Shown here: in pieces, positions 5,646-7,864 of the stretch
Layout: the number at the start of each line of letters is the position of its first letter
Numbering within the stretch: the first letter of the stretch is position 1
NCBI GenBank assembly: GCA_964435165.1
Contig: CAYSXY010000075.1
Coordinates: 1-7,864, forward strand
Origin: CAYSXY01 sp964435165
GTDB taxonomy: Bacteria > Pseudomonadota > Alphaproteobacteria > Rickettsiales > RI-342
Length of the DNA: 7,864 nt
Direction: 5' to 3'
Position numbers and translations under genes: made by a program
The notes under the pieces: generated by a model
Seen by the model: the letters and a program-made list of their open reading frames with translations, nothing else
What the model was told of the DNA's origin: nothing
Databases searched by the model: none

Positions 5646-6511
5646 CCAACAAACCTCCTGACAATGGTTTCCACCTGCTGCATATAACCACCCTCATAGA
5701 GCCGCACATGCACCAGTAGCGGATAGAGATTGTACAGGTCTTTGCGACATTGCCAGAACCCGTCATTGATAGGATGCTGCTGCGCATAATGATGAAAAAA
5801 TGTTTCACCAAAACAGTGAAACAATGAGATGAAGGCCAGTTCAATTTCCGGGTCGGCATAATAAATCGCCGGGTCGATAAACCCGCTGATGTGGCCTTTG
5901 CTGACCAACACATTGCCGCCCCAGACATCACCATGAATCAATCGCGGTGTGGACGGTGAGTCCATCCATTCCGGCAGGCGGGCAATCAGCGTTTCGATAT
6001 CATGCAGCAGCGTCTGTTCTAATTGCCCTTCTTCATATGCCGCACGCGCCATCAATAAAAGCCGATGCTGGCCGAAAAAGGTAATCCAGTCTTCTTCCCA
6101 CGGGTTGGATTGAGGCAGCGGGCCTATACGTGTTTCATATTCAAATCCGAATTGTGTCGCTTCGATTTGGTGTAAGGCGGCCAATAAGGTGGCGGCTTCT
6201 TCTTCCGCCGCCCGCGTCATGCGGCCATCATCTTCCAGATGATCCATTAATAACAGGTCAGGCTCCGCCAGCCATACGGTGGGGGTCGGAAGCCCGCCTT
6301 TTTCTGAAAGATAGGTTAGCATTGCACCTTCACCATCCAATGCCGCATCGCCTGTATTGGCACATTTCGCCATCACGTCTCGACAATCGTGCAGTCGTAT
6401 ATGGTACAATGTTGCGTTATGTCCTTGCCCTGCCGGGGCAACCGAGACAACCCGGCTGCCGGTCGCTGCTTCTACCCGACGTTGAAGTGCTGATTCAGGC
6501 GCGGTCAGCAT
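5642..6511 (-). CDS. Fructosamine/ketosamine-3-kinase family protein
   Basis: Members phosphorylate the third carbon of ketoamine sugar adducts on protein lysines, making them unstable so that the lysine is restored (deglycation). Several bacterial members prefer ribulosamines or erythrulosamines to fructosamines. The 289-aa length is normal. Protein-kinase-like features are Lys49 (VMAKC) for ATP, Glu61, the catalytic loop HGDVWGGN (193-200; Asp195, Asn200), the metal-binding FIDPA (211-215; Asp213), and the family segment NPWEEDW (136-142). The nucleotide loop (APAGQGHNATLY) has no cysteine, unlike the redox-regulated subset. The start overlaps the phosphatase end by 17 nt and the stop overlaps nnrE by 4 nt, so the three genes are almost certainly one transcript. 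The phosphatase next door favours ribulosamine-type substrates, an inference from the known pairing of these families. An aminoglycoside-phosphotransferase role is less likely. Confidence 0.9.
   Translation of the reverse strand: MLTAPESALQRRVEAATGSRVVSVAPAGQGHNATLYHIRLHDCRDVMAKCANTGDAALDGEGAMLTYLSEKGGLPTPTVWLAEPDLLLMDHLEDDGRMTRAAEEEAATLLAALHQIEATQFGFEYETRIGPLPQSNPWEEDWITFFGQHRLLLMARAAYEEGQLEQTLLHDIETLIARLPEWMDSPSTPRLIHGDVWGGNVLVSKGHISGFIDPAIYYADPEIELAFISLFHCFGETFFHHYAQQHPINDGFWQCRKDLYNLYPLLVHVRLYEGGYMQQVETIVRRFVG
5654..5659 (-). promoter_or_regulatory. Shine-Dalgarno of nnrE inside the kinase gene
   Basis: AGGAGG lies 8 nt before the nnrE ATG, within the last codons of the fructosamine-kinase gene. 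Together with the ATGA stop/start overlap it fixes the start at 5645. Confidence 0.75.
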
Positions 6512-6974
6512 CGGTTCCGGTCAGCACGCGCTCCAACACCCCTTGCACACCTTCCTCGATCAGACTGAACGCATCTACAAACGCCTGCTGTCCGCCATAA
6601 TAGGGGTCAGGAACATCCCGTGGCCCAAGCCCGGCATAGTCAAGCATGAGGGCGATATCCGCCGTGGCGTCGTCCGGTCGTAGCTCCCTTAATCGGTTCA
6701 GATGACTTTGGTCTAACGCCAGCAATATGTCAAACTGCTGATAGTCATTGGGCTGTACCTGACGGGCAACCAGATCGTCCATGGCGATGCCACGCTCCTT
6801 CGCATAGGCAATCGAGCGCGGGTCTGGCGGCTCACCGACATGATAGCTATGCGTTCCTGCCGAATCGACCAACAGGTGGTCGGCATCAGCCCGCTCGCCA
6901 ATCAAATGACGCATGATGGCTTCAGCCGTGGGTGAACGGCAGATATTTCCGGTGCAGACAAATAATAGACGCAT
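6495..6974 (-). CDS. Low-molecular-weight protein-tyrosine-phosphatase family protein
   Basis: A 159-aa protein with the complete active site of the family: the P-loop CTGNICRS (Cys7 nucleophile, Arg13, Ser14) at the N-terminus and the general acid Asp123 in DPYYGG. Members dephosphorylate phosphotyrosine, arsenate-reductase-like relatives exist, and the human LMW-PTP-A was shown to act as a protein-ribulosamine-5-phosphatase. The adjoining fructosamine-kinase homologue therefore suggests a deglycation role: removal of the 5-phosphate before the kinase adds the 3-phosphate. This is inference; a role in exopolysaccharide tyrosine-kinase control is the main alternative, but no such kinase or polysaccharide gene is visible. 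The start at 6974 is chosen because MRLLFVCTGN is the canonical N-terminus; an ATG 14 codons upstream adds a hydrophobic leader. Neither start has a good Shine-Dalgarno. The end overlaps the kinase start by 17 nt. Confidence 0.93.
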   Translation of the reverse strand: MRLLFVCTGNICRSPTAEAIMRHLIGERADADHLLVDSAGTHSYHVGEPPDPRSIAYAKERGIAMDDLVARQVQPNDYQQFDILLALDQSHLNRLRELRPDDATADIALMLDYAGLGPRDVPDPYYGGQQAFVDAFSLIEEGVQGVLERVLTGTDADRA

Positions 6975-7010
6975 AAAGACAATCAATAATAAGAATCGGG
7001 ATGACCACAC

Positions 7011-7104
7011 CCCCATTGAGGGGAAAATAGGTGACGTTCACATGAGCTTTATGACGATCACGCCATCGTCAATGACAGCTTATGACACACATTACGTGCT
7101 GTCA
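7011..7104. promoter_or_regulatory. Cluster of small dyads in the gap between lipoprotein and phosphatase genes
   Basis: The 127-bp gap (6975-7101) holds three inverted repeats: CCCC/GGGG around a 5-nt loop (7011-7023), TGACGAT/ATCGTCA around a 6-nt loop (7052-7071), and TGACAGC/GCTGTCA 18 nt apart (7073-7104, its last arm covering the lipoprotein stop). None is followed by a T-run on the minus strand, so a standard intrinsic terminator is not supported. They may be operator sites or RNA structures that separate the two transcription units. I see no confident promoter for the phosphatase. Confidence 0.35.
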
Positions 7105-7635
7105 CGGCTGTTTTTGCATAAAAATTGTCACTTCCGCCACGGTAATACCAAATTTTTTGAGGTATGAACGGTTGATGATCACCTCATCATCCATCGCCCA
7201 GATCCAGTCATCAAAGCGCAGGCGATAGGTGCTGCCGTCAACCGGCACGTCCATCTCGTAGGTCCAGTACAGTGCATTACCATAGGCCCGGCCCTCGGCG
7301 GTGCCGATAATGTCACCGGCGGTGCCGGTATAGGTCGTCTCTCCCGTTTGAGTAATGTGCCAGATGCGCACCTGTTCTTCCCCGCTATCAAGATAGACAA
7401 AGCGCTCATCGAGCACGCCTTTATTGCCTTCCCAGCTGGCGTCGATATCAGCGGTAAAGCGACTGACCACATTGCCGCTGTAATCCTGAACCATGCCCCA
7501 CACTTTAATGGTGCCATCAAAATAGGTTTTTAAATCAAAGCCTGGCTGCATCTGGCGATAGCGTTCGCCATCAATGCCGCCACATGACACGGTGAACACA
7601 ATAAGAAACGTCAGGAGTAATGCTTTGCGTATCAT
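7102..7635 (-). CDS. DUF3833 family lipoprotein
   Basis: A 177-aa predicted outer- or inner-membrane lipoprotein of unknown biochemical function. Residues 1-17 form a signal peptide (basic MIRK then LLLTFLIVF) ending in a lipobox-like TVSC, with Cys18 as the lipidation site; Thr at -3 is not the usual Leu. The mature part matches the DUF3833 pattern: FDLKTYFDGTIKVWGMVQD, SGNVVSRFTADI, then repeated short beta-strand segments (LDERFVYLDSGE, RIWHITQTG, YTGTAGDIIG, ALYWTYEMDVPVDG) and a C-terminal FDDWIWAMDD and INRSYLKKFG. The start at 7635 is preferred over an upstream in-frame codon 14 residues earlier because it begins the signal peptide and has GAGG 5 nt upstream. In other bacteria DUF3833 genes are often found near cyclopropane-fatty-acid synthase genes; none is visible here. 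A palindrome 14 nt upstream suggests metal-responsive control. Confidence 0.9.
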   Translation of the reverse strand: MIRKALLLTFLIVFTVSCGGIDGERYRQMQPGFDLKTYFDGTIKVWGMVQDYSGNVVSRFTADIDASWEGNKGVLDERFVYLDSGEEQVRIWHITQTGETTYTGTAGDIIGTAEGRAYGNALYWTYEMDVPVDGSTYRLRFDDWIWAMDDEVIINRSYLKKFGITVAEVTIFMQKQP

Positions 7636-7649
7636 CGCCGCCTCGATCA

Positions 7650-7664
7650 TTAGAATGATTCTAA
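7650..7664. promoter_or_regulatory. Perfect 7-1-7 palindrome, candidate Irr/Fur-family operator
   Basis: TTAGAAT, one base, ATTCTAA: a perfect inverted repeat 14 nt upstream of the lipoprotein ATG. The core TTAGAA-N3-TTCTAA matches the central 12 bases of the alphaproteobacterial Irr (ICE) motif as I recall it, and 12 of 14 positions of the PerR box TTATAAT-N-ATTATAA. A TATAGT hexamer (7664-7669, minus strand) abuts it, where a bound regulator would block transcription. The site is visible; the regulator is an inference. Confidence 0.5.
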
Positions 7665-7714
7665 CTATAGCGCGCATGCCCGATGGAAGGCTAGTGAAAT
7701 ATAGGGGGCATACC

Positions 7715-7743
7715 TTTACATTGCGTCATTATGTGCTCGTCAA
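7715..7743 (-). promoter_or_regulatory. Candidate promoter for the DUF3833 lipoprotein gene
   Basis: On the minus strand TTGACG (7738-7743) and TGTAAA (7715-7720) are 17 nt apart, matching 5/6 and 4/6 of the sigma-70 consensus. Transcription would start near 7708 and carry a leader containing the 7650-7664 palindrome. The TATAGT at 7664-7669 is an alternative -10 without a recognisable -35. The remaining sequence between 7665 and the right repeat shows no gene. Confidence 0.35.
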
Positions 7744-7810
7744 AATTCCGAAAATGCTGAAATTATCATAAAATTGTTATAGTGTCGTGTTCATGGCTTT
7801 TCGCAGATCA

Positions 7811-7864
7811 GACTAGGTTCTGTTGTGATTTTTATTTCAACCATTGGATTGCTGCTGCGAAGTG
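7811..7864. repeat. Right copy of 54-bp inverted terminal repeat (IS end)
   Basis: Exact reverse complement of 2-55. The inner flank differs from that of the left copy, so the shared block is the repeat itself and not a longer duplication. It continues to the last base of the window, so its true length is unknown. Confidence 0.9.
7832..7864 (-). mobile_element. C-terminal tail of a probable transposase (right IS copy, partial)
   Basis: On the minus strand this copy encodes the same HFAAAIQWLK and TAA stop (7832-7834) as the left end. The coding direction again points into the window, so the two IS copies lie in inverted orientation with their 3' ends facing each other. Confidence 0.5.

Noticed and set aside
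5263..5661. Rightward open frame of 132 codons opposite nnrE
   Set aside because: It is antisense to a gene with all NnrE motifs and has a Ser-rich composition typical of a shadow frame.
6975..7016. Fourteen-residue hydrophobic N-terminal extension of the phosphatase
   Set aside because: The family starts at MRLLFVCTGN, with the active-site Cys at position 7; the extension has no ribosome-binding site and would be atypical for this cytoplasmic enzyme.
1..7864. Linear-plasmid or hairpin-telomere replicon suggested by the terminal inverted repeats
   Set aside because: The repeats encode a transposase-like tail and there is no replication, partition or telomere-resolution gene; inverted IS copies explain the ends more simply.

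Overview
The window reads as a piece of a proteobacterial chromosome, most likely alphaproteobacterial, of moderate G+C content. The taxonomic hint is inferential. It rests on the gene families present (DUF3833 lipoprotein, bacterial fructosamine-kinase family, long-chain acyl-CoA ligase with an N-terminal 'HPWLxxYPxxIDW' signature) and on a palindrome matching the core of the alphaproteobacterial Irr/ICE iron-control motif. No rRNA, tRNA, CRISPR array or phage gene is visible.

Layout. Both ends carry the same 54-bp sequence in inverted orientation (2-55 and 7811-7864). Each copy encodes the last ten codons and stop of what looks like a transposase, followed by about 20 bp of insertion-sequence end. 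The window is therefore bounded by two copies of one IS whose 3' ends face inward; the IS bodies lie outside. Next to the left copy are two rightward genes of unknown function (70-528 and 636-1124); the second may be a degenerate receiver-like protein. All remaining genes run leftward.

The first leftward block, in order of transcription, starts with a DUF3833 lipoprotein (7635-7102) preceded by a perfect Irr/Fur-family-like palindrome. A 127-bp gap with several small dyads follows. Then comes a tightly overlapping trio: low-molecular-weight protein-tyrosine-phosphatase (6974-6495), fructosamine-kinase family protein (6511-5642) and a stand-alone NAD(P)HX epimerase NnrE (5645-5007). The phosphatase and kinase families are linked in the literature to removal of ribulosamine-type glycation adducts from proteins, and NnrE repairs damaged nicotinamide cofactors. 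The trio looks like a small damage-repair operon.

The second leftward block starts with a 64-aa hydrophilic protein with a textbook Shine-Dalgarno (4870-4676). It continues with a long-chain fatty acid-CoA ligase (4585-2885), a 213-aa protein of unknown function that overlaps the ligase end (2913-2272), and an acetyl-CoA acyltransferase/thiolase (2261-1137) whose Shine-Dalgarno overlaps the preceding stop. This is a fatty-acid activation and thiolysis operon with an unidentified middle gene. The thiolase converges with the 162-aa rightward gene across a 12-bp gap without a clear terminator.

The least explained parts are the two rightward orphan genes, the 64-aa protein, the 213-aa protein and the palindrome before the lipoprotein gene. 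No wholly new multi-gene defence or mobile system is evident.
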